34,692 nucleotides of DNA from Streptomyces sp. ISL-87 (GTDB taxonomy: Bacteria; Actinomycetota; Actinomycetes; Streptomycetales; Streptomycetaceae): contig NZ_JAGGOY010000009.1 in assembly GCF_018614095.1 (NCBI RefSeq), positions 1 through 34,692 on the forward strand. Direction: 5' to 3'. The translations under genes and the position numbers were made by a program. The first letter of the stretch is position 1. The number at the start of each line of letters is the position of its first letter. Shown here piece by piece: positions 15,627 to 23,054 of this stretch. The notes beneath the pieces were generated by a model. The model searched no databases. It was not told the origin of the DNA and saw only the letters and a program-made list of their open reading frames with translations.

Positions 15627-16000
15627 GTGGCGCCCTGTCCGGGCTCGATTCCGGCTTCGGCGCATGCGGTGTCGATGATGCGGCCGATCTCAGCGGCGAT
15701 GGCGCGGGCCTCGGAGAGGTCGGCGGCCTGGGTGGCGCATGCTTCGAGTTCGTGGAGGCGTGCGGCGCGCTCCGGGTGGCGTTCGACGGCGACGTAGACG
15801 GCCCATTGGCCGACGAAGCGGCGCATCGGTGCGGCGCTGACCTGCTCCCGGGCTTGCTGGAGGGCCACGGCACGCTCTGCGTCGAAGGTCGCCAGTGTCT
15901 CGGGGGCGAGGAGTGCGAGGGCGGCGCGCAAACCTTCGGGGGTGCTTCCGGGCTGCGGCATGCGGGGAGCGCCGGATGGAGGGTCCCAGGCGGTTGTCAT
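15623..16000 (-). CDS. DUF6247-like protein, possible antitoxin
   Basis: A 125-residue helical protein from ATG 16000. After a Pro-rich start, residues about 23-70 (EGLRAALALLAPETLATFDA and the following QQAREQVSAAPMRRFVGQW) match the DUF6247 pattern of actinobacteria, in which a small helical protein precedes a RelE-like partner. The C-terminal half is Ala-rich helix (AADLSEARAIAAEIGRIIDT). It overlaps the next gene by 4 nt. The RBS is weak. An antitoxin role is inferred from the pairing. Confidence 0.55.
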   Translation of the reverse strand: MTTAWDPPSGAPRMPQPGSTPEGLRAALALLAPETLATFDAERAVALQQAREQVSAAPMRRFVGQWAVYVAVERHPERAARLHELEACATQAADLSEARAIAAEIGRIIDTACAEAGIEPGQGAT

Positions 16001-16064
16001 GCGGCCTGCCTCGTCTTGTCAGAGTCGCTGCTGTCCTTCAGCGTCCCGAACACGGCGTGGAATC

Positions 16065-16463
16065 TCAAGCGCGGGCCAAAGGTGTGAGGGAGGAACGTCC
16101 CCCTGAATGGCGCGGTGGCACGGACGGAGCGGGGGAACGAGTGCGGGCGCCCACCCGCGCCGTGAAGTGGTCGGTCAGGTGCTGGAGCCCGTAGAAGAGC
16201 AGCTTCTCCTTGGTCTGGAAGTAGTACTGGACGAGGCGCAGTGACACTCCCGCCTCGGCCGCCACGTCGCGCATGCCGACCGCGTGCAGCCCGCGCCGTC
16301 CGGCGACCCGAATGAGTGCCTCGGCGATCTGCGTGCGCCGTACTTCGTGGTCCACGCGCTTTGGTATCCGTGGGTGTCTCCGGCCGTGGGTGGGGTGGCG
16401 GGTCGCAGGTTCGCCGTCCGGTTCGGGCCGGACATCTTCATGGTACCGCCGTATCAACATCAT
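16065..16463 (-). pseudogene. truncated TetR-family regulator
   Basis: The frame has a complete TetR DNA-binding domain: RRTQIAEALIRVAGRRGLHA, VGMRDVAAEAGVSLRLVQYY and FQTKEKLLFYGLQHLTDHFT. It then falls apart (ARTRSPAPSVPPRHSGG) and stops at 16065; the ligand domain (about 100-120 residues) is absent. The expected start ATG of the MPKRVDHE-type N-terminus reads ATA, leaving only GTG 16355 without a good RBS. The divergent hydrolase gene still has repeated operator-like sequences in front of it. A short DNA-binding-only protein is possible but unlikely to dimerise normally. Confidence 0.65.
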
Positions 16464-16478
16464 GGTACGGTCGTATCA
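16440..16478. promoter_or_regulatory. two direct repeats, probable TetR operator
   Basis: ATGGTACCGCCGTATCA (16440-16456) and ATGGTACGGTCGTATCA (16462-16478) repeat with a 22-bp period; 15 of 17 bases agree. The second has an inner TACG-GT-CGTA palindrome. They lie just before the hydrolase start (16508) and upstream of the truncated tetR gene, as operators of such pairs usually do. Confidence 0.6.
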
Positions 16479-16507
16479 CGAAGAACGGATCTTCCCGGAG
16501 GTGCACC

Positions 16508-17458
16508 GTGCCCGACAACACGACCCGCGTACGCCGCGACGTCGGCCGCTACGTCAACGACACCTTGCGCGACCGGTACTTCGCCGCCTGCGACGCGCTC
16601 TACGCGATGGGCGCGCCCGCCCGCTCCGAGACGGACGTGGAGACGAGCTTCGGCACCACGCACGTCTATCGGTACGGCCCCGCGGACCCCGCCGCCGAGT
16701 CCCGCACACCGGTGGTACTGATCCACGGCGCCGGCTACTGCTCCGCGATGTGGTACCCCAATACCCCCGCGCTCAGCGCCGAACGCCCCGTCTATGCGCT
16801 CGACACCCCCGGTGACGCCGGCCGCAGCATCCACCGCGAGCCCATGTGGCAGCCCGAGCGCGCCGCGCAGTGGATGGACGAGGCCCTCGACGCGCTCGGC
16901 CTCGACCGGGTCCACCTCGTCGGTTCCTCGTACGGTGGCTGGTTGGTGCTCAACCAGGCCCACCGCAGGCCCGAACGGCTCGCCTCCGTCACCCTGCTCG
17001 ACCCGGGCGGGCTGGAGAAGGTGGGCCTGCGCTTCTTCGCCTGGGTCTTCGTCAGTCTCTTCGCCAGCTTCGCGCCCAAGGCCCTGCGCCCGCGGCTCGC
17101 CTCGTGGCTGGAGCAGCCGGTACTCGTTGTCCCCGAACTGCGGAAGTGGGTCCAGGTGGGCGCCCGGGCCTTCCGGATCCGCCGCCCCGCGCCGCTGCCG
17201 CTTGCCGAGGACGCGCTGCGCTCCATCCGCACCCCGATCTACCTGATCATGGGCAAGCGCAGCCTGCTCGTGCACCCGCAGCGGCAGTTGGAGCGGGTAC
17301 CGCGCCTGATCCCCGGCGCCCGCGCCGAGATCGTCGCCGCCACCGGCCACGGACCGCAGATCGACCACGCCGACCTGGTGAACGCCCGGATGCTGAGCTT
17401 CATGGAGGACGCCGACTCCCTCGACCCGGCCATGAACCGCGGCGCCATCGACGCGTAA
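16508..17458 (+). CDS. alpha/beta hydrolase
   Basis: A 316-residue hydrolase. The GTG at 16508 is chosen for its GGAGGTG RBS about 6 nt upstream. The oxyanion motif is H73-G (VVLIHGAGYC), the nucleophile elbow is G-S-S141-Y-G (VHLVGSSYGGW) and the catalytic His is in ATGHGPQI (about His281). The acid residue usually found after strand 7 is not obvious: the sequence there is MGKRSLLVHP. It belongs to the proline-iminopeptidase/haloalkane-dehalogenase-like superfamily; substrate unknown. Divergent from a truncated TetR gene, so its control may have been lost. Confidence 0.87.
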   Translation: MPDNTTRVRRDVGRYVNDTLRDRYFAACDALYAMGAPARSETDVETSFGTTHVYRYGPADPAAESRTPVVLIHGAGYCSAMWYPNTPALSAERPVYALDTPGDAGRSIHREPMWQPERAAQWMDEALDALGLDRVHLVGSSYGGWLVLNQAHRRPERLASVTLLDPGGLEKVGLRFFAWVFVSLFASFAPKALRPRLASWLEQPVLVVPELRKWVQVGARAFRIRRPAPLPLAEDALRSIRTPIYLIMGKRSLLVHPQRQLERVPRLIPGARAEIVAATGHGPQIDHADLVNARMLSFMEDADSLDPAMNRGAIDA

Positions 17459-17616
17459 CACCCATACCCGCAAAGGCTCTACGCGGGCGCAAGTGATCAA
17501 TCGGCACTCCGCCGGGGAGTAACGAGGGAGGGGCCCGGGCGGCACCCGATACGCTGCGTGGTCAGTCCGTCCTGGCCCGAACGGCTGCCTCAGAGTGCTT
17601 GGCCGGCCTGACCCGC
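17459..17616. other. gap between convergent hydrolase genes
   Basis: About 160 bp without coding signal. Expected to carry termination for both sides, but I see no perfect hairpin. Confidence 0.4.
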
Positions 17617-18387
17617 TTAGCGGCCGAGGAACCTCTCGACCGCCGTCGCCAGGGCCTCCGGACTTTCGTCCGGGGCGAAGTGGCCGGCGAAGACCTCGAG
17701 CTCGGCGTTCGGATACCACTGCAGCCAGGTGGACCGCATGGTGTCGGGGCCCATCGCCGGGTCGTTCGCACCGGCCACGACAAGCACCGGCGTCGTGTTT
17801 CCCTTGACCAGCTCGTGGATGTCGGAGCCGCGCGTCCAAGATTCGAGGTACGAGCGCAGGGCCGCCGACGAGGAGCGTTCCGAGCCGCTCACTCTGGCGT
17901 CCAGCCACGCATCGTCGTGCCGGCTGCCGGTGGTGACGTCGAAGATCGTCCTGCGGTTGCCGGACTCCTCCACGGCCCCGGCGAACAGCTCCCACATCTC
18001 CCCTTCGAGCGGGAACCCGGACGCGGGCACCGGCGAGATGCCGACGATCGAGCGGATCCGCGAGGGGGCGTCCAGCAACATCTGCTGGGCCGCCTTGCCG
18101 CCCATGGAGTGACCGATGACCGAAAAGGTGTCCCAGCCGAGGTCGTCGGCCACGGCGAGGGCGTCCGCCGCGATCTCCTCCATCGTGTACGTGCCGGGGG
18201 TGTCCATTGCCTCGCCATACCCACGGCAGTCCACGAACGCGTAACTGAACGTGTCCCCGTCCAGGTGCTGCCGCAGATGGCCGAAACTCGACCTGTCACT
18301 GAGCCAGTGGTGAAGTGCGAGGACCCGTTCGGGCCCGCTGCCCTGCACCTCGTACGGAATTACGTGTCCTGCTACTTGACCTGTCAC
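17617..18387 (-). CDS. alpha/beta hydrolase
   Basis: A 256-residue hydrolase. The GTG at 18387 has a GGAGG/GAAGG RBS in the right place and gives the normal N-terminal strand (VTGQVAGHVIPYEVQGSGPE); the longer frame upstream lacks hydrolase features. The catalytic set is complete: Ser in VIGHSMGGKAAQQ, Asp in VVAGANDPAMGP and His in VFAGHFAPDESPEA. HHWLSDRSSF supplies the oxyanion region. It resembles peroxidase/esterase-type hydrolases of the fold; substrate unknown. No clear partner gene. Confidence 0.88.
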   Translation of the reverse strand: MTGQVAGHVIPYEVQGSGPERVLALHHWLSDRSSFGHLRQHLDGDTFSYAFVDCRGYGEAMDTPGTYTMEEIAADALAVADDLGWDTFSVIGHSMGGKAAQQMLLDAPSRIRSIVGISPVPASGFPLEGEMWELFAGAVEESGNRRTIFDVTTGSRHDDAWLDARVSGSERSSSAALRSYLESWTRGSDIHELVKGNTTPVLVVAGANDPAMGPDTMRSTWLQWYPNAELEVFAGHFAPDESPEALATAVERFLGR

Positions 18388-18513
18388 AGCGTTGGGCCTT
18401 CCCCTCCTGGCCGGGCCCGGAATCCCGTCGACTTGAGGCTCGCCCCAACGGCGTACAGGGAAACCAGGCCAGATCAGCTCGCCGAGCTCCAAGTCGTACG
18501 GATCGACCCCGAT

Positions 18514-18786
18514 TCAGCCGCGCTTCTCCTCCTCGGCCTCCATGAGCCGGATGCCCTGGTGGGTCAGTATGACCATGGCCGGGATGTTGCCCGGTTCCCA
18601 GTCGACGGTGATCAGGCCCTCGCCCGCCAGGTACGTGCAGGCGGCGGCGAGGTCCTGTTCCGGGATGTCGAGGTCCTGGGCGAGCCGGGTTCCGGTCATT
18701 CCTAGGAGGCGGTTGCCTTCGATCGCTTCGTACAGGGCCCCGAGGATCTGCTCGCGGTAGCTCTTTCGTTCGCGGAGGGTCGCCAT
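18514..18786 (-). CDS. small winged-helix-like protein
   Basis: A 90-residue protein. The ATG at 18786 is preferred over 18801 because GAGGAG lies 6 nt before it. The pattern ILGALYEAIEGNRLLGMTGT, LAQDLDIPEQDLAAACTYLA, GEGLITVDWEPGN and MVILTHQGIRLME is that of a winged helix (three helices then a beta wing and a C-terminal helix), similar to small DNA-binding or protein-docking modules. Last gene of a minus-strand group starting at 20016. Confidence 0.65.
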   Translation of the reverse strand: MATLRERKSYREQILGALYEAIEGNRLLGMTGTRLAQDLDIPEQDLAAACTYLAGEGLITVDWEPGNIPAMVILTHQGIRLMEAEEEKRG

Positions 18787-18822
18787 GACCACTCCTCTCA
18801 TAAGGGGTGGGGCCCGTGGCCG

Positions 18823-19125
18823 TCAGATCTCGTCGGCGTGGGTGCTGGTGCGGCTGCCGGCGGGCGGTGTGCTGCTGGCCAGCCAGGAACGGGCGGGTCC
18901 GGCAGCGGTTTCGGTGTCGACGGTGAGGTGGAGCCGGGTGCCGCCGTGCCGAGCCGGGTAACTGCGCTGTTCGGAGCTGGCGAAGCAGCGGCGCAGGACC
19001 TCGGCGACCGCGCGGGCGGCCTCGGGGGAGGCCGCGACGATGCGGACTTCTGCATGCCCGGCCGCCGGCAGGGTGCGGGCGTCGGTGCCGGCGCCGGTGT
19101 CGGTGTAGGTCTCGATCAGTTTCAA
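18823..19125 (-). CDS. hypothetical small protein (TTG start)
   Basis: About 100 residues. The TTG at 19125 has AAAGGA 10 nt upstream; no ATG or GTG is available. It begins LKLIETYTDTGAGTDARTLP, and the middle is an alpha/beta segment (EVRIVAASPEAARAVAEVLR, RCFASSEQRSYPARHGGTRL), ending in a polar tail. No family recognised. It is third in a four-gene unit. Confidence 0.6.
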   Translation of the reverse strand: MKLIETYTDTGAGTDARTLPAAGHAEVRIVAASPEAARAVAEVLRRCFASSEQRSYPARHGGTRLHLTVDTETAAGPARSWLASSTPPAGSRTSTHADEI

Positions 19126-19216
19126 GAGGGTGTGGTCCTTTCGGCTGGACGCGGTGCTTTGGCGGGTGGGGCGCCTGTGCGCCCACCCGCTGCCCCGGGT
19201 CGGAGGAAGGTGCGGG

Positions 19217-19429
19217 TCATCGGGCGGCGCGCGTACGGTCGGCCGGCCCGCCATCTCCCGGCGCCGGCCCGAGGTGCGTGCGGCGGCTCCGCCTGCCGAC
19301 ACCCGGCAGCGCGTCGCTGAAGTGGCAGGCGGCGAGGCGTACGTCGTGCTGGGCGTTGCGGAGGTGGATCAGGCGGATGCCGACGCCGGTCGCCAGGAGG
19401 ACGGTCGCAATGAGGACGAGGCTGTCCAT
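19217..19429 (-). CDS. small single-pass membrane protein
   Basis: A 70-residue protein from ATG 19429 with GGAGGTGA upstream. Residues 3-24 (SLVLIATVLLATGVGIRLIH) form one membrane helix; the rest is basic and polar (cytoplasmic if N-out). It starts 5 nt after the stop of the DUF5994 gene, so co-translation is likely. Unknown function. Confidence 0.6.
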   Translation of the reverse strand: MDSLVLIATVLLATGVGIRLIHLRNAQHDVRLAACHFSDALPGVGRRSRRTHLGPAPGDGGPADRTRAAR

Positions 19430-19434
19430 GCCGC

Positions 19435-20016
19435 TCACCTCCAGGTGTCGCCGGGCACGGGGAAGGGCATCACCGGCCGCCCGCTCGGCCGCCCGTAGAG
19501 AGACATGCACGCGCCACCCTCGTCCTCCCAGTTGTCCTCCGGGCTCCGGTTGTCCCGCATGCCGCGTCCGATGGCGGTTTCGTTGGCCATCAGGACTCCG
19601 GCCTTGAGGACGCTCCCGGGGATCGCGGCGGCAGCCATCAGCCGGGCGGCCGCGGCGGGCTCGGTCTCGGGCGGGATCACCAGGAGGTCCCAGCGGCCCA
19701 TGGTGAAGGAGAGCAGGATCAGCTTGTCGGGGTCCTGCTCGGTGAACCATCCGACGTGCAGGGTGTGGCCGGCGGCGGGCACCGTGTGGGGGATGACGGG
19801 CCAGCGGGTGGGGTTCACGGTGACGCGGGTGATGCGGCCCCAGGGTTCGTCGAGGGCTGCTGCCAGCGGCGCGAGCTCGGCGGTGAGGTCGCGGGAGTAG
19901 GGCCACCAGGCGCCGTCCAGCTGGCCCGAGAGCGTGGTCTTCGGAGTGAGCGACAGACGCGCCGGAAGTTCTGGGGCGAGGTCGCGCGGTGTGGTGAGGT
20001 CGCGGAGCGTAGTCAT
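19435..20016 (-). CDS. DUF5994 family protein
   Basis: A 193-residue protein from ATG 20016. It has the typical DUF5994 blocks: LSLTPKTTLSGQLDGAWWPY, SRDLTAELAPLAAALDEPWG, ITRVTVNPTRWPVIPHTVPA, HTLHVGWFTEQDPDKLILLS and GRWDLLVIPPETEPAAAARL. The family is actinobacterial and of unknown function. The C-terminal tail after about residue 150 (MANETAIGRG and an acidic segment) is extra. It heads a unit of four small genes running down to 18514, and a second, broken DUF5994 copy lies divergently at 20309. Confidence 0.85.
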   Translation of the reverse strand: MTTLRDLTTPRDLAPELPARLSLTPKTTLSGQLDGAWWPYSRDLTAELAPLAAALDEPWGRITRVTVNPTRWPVIPHTVPAAGHTLHVGWFTEQDPDKLILLSFTMGRWDLLVIPPETEPAAAARLMAAAAIPGSVLKAGVLMANETAIGRGMRDNRSPEDNWEDEGGACMSLYGRPSGRPVMPFPVPGDTWR

Positions 20017-20308
20017 GGCGCGAAACCTGCCCCCGGGCTGCCCGTCGGCAGCCCGGTGTTCGGCGATCGCCGGGAACGGCACCTGCGTGGAGCTGGCGTT
20101 CGAATTGCCCCCGGTTCTTTGACCCTACTCCTGCAAGAGGGCCCCGAACCGTTTCGTGACCAGGCAATTTCCGGGCATACGGCCACCGCGGGCCGGCGGC
20201 AGCCGCGAGCAGCGACGCCGCGCAGGTGCGGGGCGCACCGTGAAGGCACGGGCACGGCGTCGTGCCGGGCGACGGCCGCACCCGTACTTCCGAGAGGGGC
20301 GGACCACG

Positions 20309-20768
20309 ATGGCTGACTCCGACACTCCCCGCCCCGCACCGCTGCTTCTTCCGGACGCGATCCACCAGGCGGTGAAACCGGGTACGGCCGTGCTCCGGAT
20401 GGAGACCACCCAGTCCCGGACGGGGATTCTCGACGGAGCGTGGTGGCCGCGGTCCAAGGACATCGCGGCCGAGCTGCCCGTCCTGATCAAGGTCCTGACC
20501 GAGTACCTCGGCCCCATCACCCGTGTCGGCCTCGACGCAGATGCCTGGACCGGGACTCCCGACCCGCCTGGTCATCGACGACCGCGTCGTACACATCGAC
20601 TCCGGCCCGGTCGGCGACGAGACCGTCCTCCTCACCCGTGGCCACAACGATCACACAACCCAGCTGTGGGAAACGATTCTGCGTCCCAGCCCGGACCTGA
20701 TCACGGGCGCGGGCCCGCCGATCCCGACGGGAACACTCACCTCAGGCCGAGGCCGACGGAGGAGATGA
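20309..20768 (+). pseudogene. frameshifted second DUF5994 copy
   Basis: From ATG 20309 (RBS GAGAGGGGC) the frame reads a DUF5994 N-terminus (SRTGILDGAWWPRSKDIAAE, LGPITRVGLDADAWTGTP). At about 20555-20568 it leaves the family pattern, and the next frame continues it (PTRLVIDDRVVHIDSGPVGD, ETVLLTRGHNDH). One extra base, or two missing, explains the shift. After HNDH the match to the family ends, and the expected VVPPET block is absent, so it is also truncated. It is divergent from the intact copy at 19435-20016. Confidence 0.7.
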
Positions 20769-21080
20769 TTCGGCGGCGCGGCGGTACTCGGCGTTGATGC
20801 GCTGGGCTTCTTCAAGCTGGTCTTCGAGGATGACGATGCGGCAGGCGGCCTCGATGGGGGTGCCCTGGTCGACGAGTTCCCGGGCGCGTGCTGCGATGCG
20901 CAGTTGGTAGCGGGAGTAGCGGCGGTGTCCGCCGGCGGAGCGAAGCGGGGTGATCAGGCGGGCTTCTCCGATGGCTCGGAGGAAGCCCTGGGTGGTGCCG
21001 AGCATCTCGGCGGCCCGGCCCATCGTGTAAGCGGGGTAGTCGTCGTCATCGAGACGGCCGAACGAGTCGTCTGCTGTCAT
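20742..21080 (-). CDS. MerR-like helix-turn-helix regulator
   Basis: A 112-residue protein from ATG 21080 (RBS GAGAGG). Residues about 17-75 match the MerR DNA-binding domain (YTMGRAAEMLGTTQGFLRAI, GEARLITPLRSAGGHRRYSR, YQLRIAARARELVDQGTPIE). A helix (CRIVILEDQLEEAQRINAEY) would give the dimer coiled coil. There is no effector domain and no Cys/His sensor, so it is probably a constitutive or protein-controlled regulator. It overlaps the end of the DUF5994 relic by 27 bp in the opposite orientation. Confidence 0.8.
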   Translation of the reverse strand: MTADDSFGRLDDDDYPAYTMGRAAEMLGTTQGFLRAIGEARLITPLRSAGGHRRYSRYQLRIAARARELVDQGTPIEAACRIVILEDQLEEAQRINAEYRRAAESSPPSASA

Positions 21081-21106
21081 TGCACCTCTCTCATGGAACG
21101 CATGGA

Positions 21107-21138
21107 GGGGCCCTGGTGCCGTACGGCACCAGGGCCCC
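21107..21138. terminator. perfect 15-bp hairpin upstream of the MerR gene
   Basis: GGGGCCCTGGTGCCG (21107-21121), loop TA, and its exact complement (21124-21138). It may be the terminator of a lost neighbour or a leader hairpin of the MerR gene, whose start is only 27 nt away on the minus strand. Confidence 0.6.
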
Positions 21139-21955
21139 GAAGGAACTACTACACCATCTGTCGGCCCTGGTACTGCGCCGACCTTGTGTTTCCGCCGACC
21201 CGACCGAGATGCTGCCGGGAGTGCGGGGATCGCGGTTGCTTGACCGGAGACCACCTCACTATCGATGTCCTGCGGTACCCGGGCTCAGACTTCGACCCGG
21301 GCGATCCTGATGGCGCCTGGATCCTCCGTTCTTCCCTCGTTGATCAACTACTTGCCAAGCGGGGGACTGCGTACTGCTGGTACTGCGTACTGCTGGTACT
21401 GCTCTACTGCGTACTGCTGGTGGTGCGTACTGCTGTGGCCTGTGACAGCGCCACTCTTCGGCAGCCAGCCCCGTTGCCCATCCTGCGTCTGCTCTGGCTT
21501 AGAACCCCACTGCCGAACTTCCCGGTGCGCGCGCCCGCAGCCGACGCCTTCACCGAGGTAACGCTCACTGACTTCACTGCTGGTTACTGCGAACTGCACT
21601 TACGGGTACTGCCATTGCGTTAACTGCGGTACTGCTTGCGGCGGCCCCTGATGACTGCGGGCCACCCGGTCCGGTCGTCAGTCCCGTCGCCGTCCTGCAA
21701 TAACCCTGGCTTCGGAACTCCACCACCGCACCGTCCTGCGAATTGCAACTACATGTACTGCTGCCCGGCAGTTCGTCTCTGCCAGGCCCCGCTGTCTCTC
21801 TGGGCTACGAGAGAAACCATAACCACGCCACCGCCCAATGTCTACTCCGGCCGAGAGAGGTTTTTGTGTGTCCTGGGCAGAGCTGGATGCCCACGGTGGT
21901 ACCAGGATGTGCAGAGCAGCCTGCACTGCTGGTCAGGCGCTCGGGGATGGCGGCA
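21139..21955. other. about 800 bp gene-poor stretch, ACTGC-rich
   Basis: No open frame here has a convincing RBS and protein-like sequence. The GC content is clearly lower than around it. ACTGC/TACTGC pentamers and hexamers recur dozens of times, including a tandem block at 21366-21437 and a cluster at about 21580-21635. It looks like remnant mobile-element or attachment-region DNA. Confidence 0.5.
21366..21437. repeat. tandem 16-bp repeats (ACTGCGTACTGCTGGT)
   Basis: Copies at 21366, 21382 and 21406, with an 8-bp half unit at 21398 and a fourth, diverged copy from 21422. Each unit itself contains two ACTGC cores 8 bp apart. Read on the minus strand it would give a QQYAV peptide repeat, but there is no supported gene. 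Confidence 0.8.
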
Positions 21956-22112
21956 GCCGAACGCGGCAGACGCGCGCGATGCCGCGCGAGCCTTCCTCGG
22001 CCGTCTGGGGCAACCGGCGATGGCCACAGAAGCCGCGGACACCGTGGTCCTGGCCGTGTCCGAGCTCGCCACACATGCCCTGCGCCACGGCGGGGGCACC
22101 TGCACCTTGTAA
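21956..22112 (+). pseudogene. N-terminal fragment of a GHKL ATPase (anti-sigma-like)
   Basis: The frame gives ADARDAARAFLGRLGQPAMA, TEAADTVVLAVSELATHALR and HGGGTCTL then TAA. This is the N-terminal helix and N-box of the ATP-binding proteins abundant in Streptomyces (RsbW/SpoIIAB type), normally ELVTNALRHG. The key N-box Asn is His here, and the stop falls in the following strand where LRLTA is expected (LTA follows the TAA). No start codon with RBS is seen. The ATP lid and the rest are gone. Confidence 0.65.
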
Positions 22113-22157
22113 CTGACGGCCCCTCGCCCGAGCGTCCGCGGGCCCATCGGGACGCGG

Positions 22158-22191
22158 GAGGGCCCGACCGGCGCGCGCCGGTCGGGCCCTC
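22158..22191. terminator. perfect 16-bp terminator hairpin
   Basis: GAGGGCCCGACCGGCG (22158-22173), a 2-nt loop, and its complement (22176-22191). It lies about 47 bp after the stop of the SCO5918-like gene on the minus strand and closes the cold-shock cluster. Confidence 0.8.
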
Positions 22192-22227
22192 CTCGCTGTT
22201 CGGGTGTCGGCTCGCGCCGGGCCCGTC

Positions 22228-22248
22228 GGTCAGACGGTCAGACGGTCA
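22228..22248. repeat. tandem 8-bp repeat GGTCAGAC at a stop codon
   Basis: Two full copies (22228-22235, 22236-22243) and a partial third. The TCA at 22238-22240 is the stop of the SCO5918-like gene, the third gene in this window whose TGA is inside a small tandem repeat sharing GGTCAGA. Confidence 0.8.
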
Positions 22249-22549
22249 CCGGGATGCCGAGCATCGCGGAAGCCTGCTGGAGCGGGCTGAGGACGCGCGT
22301 GGGCGCGGCGGCCCTGGGAAGGCCGCGGCAGGTGAAGCCGAGCTGGGTCATGGCCCGGAGGACTTCGCCGACGCTGAAGTCGCGTCGGTCCTGGCGGGTG
22401 ATGACCTGGCCGACCTGCTTGACGGGGTAGGTACGGCGGCCGATGATCACGGACTCGCCGATGACCTGCTCGGGCTTGATGCCCTTCATCGATTCCAGGA
22501 CGCCGCTCTTGGTGAGGTCGAACGGGAAGCGGGCGATGACACAGCGCAT
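22238..22549 (-). CDS. SCO5918 family protein
   Basis: A 103-residue conserved Streptomyces protein, recognised as the SCO5918 family (MRCVIARFPFDLTKSGVLES, GESVIIGRRTYPVKQVGQVI, TRQDRRDFSVGEVLRAMTQL). The ATG at 22549 has GAGG upstream. It has a helix-rich end resembling a regulator or RNA-binding module, but no role is known. Its neighbours, CBS protein, DEAD-box helicase and cold-shock protein, are the same set as in S. coelicolor around SCO5918-SCO5921, which suggests a role in cold or RNA stress. Confidence 0.85.
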   Translation of the reverse strand: MRCVIARFPFDLTKSGVLESMKGIKPEQVIGESVIIGRRTYPVKQVGQVITRQDRRDFSVGEVLRAMTQLGFTCRGLPRAAAPTRVLSPLQQASAMLGIPVTV

Positions 22550-22603
22550 GATGCCTCACAGGGAGAAGAACGAAGGGGGATGGTTCTGCCGCGGTGAGGC
22601 GGT

Positions 22604-23008
22604 TCAGCGGGCAAGGGCGAGGACGCCCAAAGGGCTGCCTTGTTCGTCGACGACAGGCAGGGCATCGAGCCGGCGGTAGCGCATCGCGTGCTCGGCGTCG
22701 GCCGTGGTGGTCACGGGCGAGGTGAACGGTCCTCGGCCGTCGAGGATGTCGCGCAGCTGGACCCGGTCCGTGTACGCGGAGCTGTCACGGGTTGCGGTGA
22801 GCTGGGCCTGGGTGACCAGCCCGGTGCACAGGCCGTCCTCGTCGCAGACGAGCAGATGACCCGTGCGGGCACTGGCCATGACCGACAAGGCGACTTCGAC
22901 CGTCATGTCGTCACATACCTGCGGGCCGGCCGCCTCCATGGCGTCGACCACCATCCGGTGCACAGGGTTGGCATTCGCCGAGCGGGGCTGCATCTGGACC
23001 AGCGTCAA
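22604..23008 (-). CDS. CBS-domain protein (TTG start)
   Basis: About 134 residues. The TTG at 23008 is chosen because a perfect AGGAGG lies 6 nt before it; the nearest ATG (MQPRSANA) has none. It has two CBS domains: MEAAGPQVCDDMTVEVALSV with LLVCDEDGLCTGLVT, and RGPFTSPVTTTADAEHAMRY with DALPVVDEQGSPLGVL. Such pairs bind adenine nucleotides and act as energy sensors. It lies between the SCO5918-like gene and the helicase and is probably part of the same response. Confidence 0.85.
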   Translation of the reverse strand: MTLVQMQPRSANANPVHRMVVDAMEAAGPQVCDDMTVEVALSVMASARTGHLLVCDEDGLCTGLVTQAQLTATRDSSAYTDRVQLRDILDGRGPFTSPVTTTADAEHAMRYRRLDALPVVDEQGSPLGVLALAR

Positions 23009-23054
23009 AACGTGCCTCCTGCAGAGATGGGTCAGTTTCCTGATCACGTGGTTC

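Noticed and set aside
16460..17995. Minus-strand ORF (511 codons) over the first hydrolase
   Set aside because: No domain pattern; antisense of a complete alpha/beta hydrolase.
21366..21437. CRISPR-like array
   Set aside because: Units are directly adjacent, 16 bp long, with no spacers; a plain tandem repeat.
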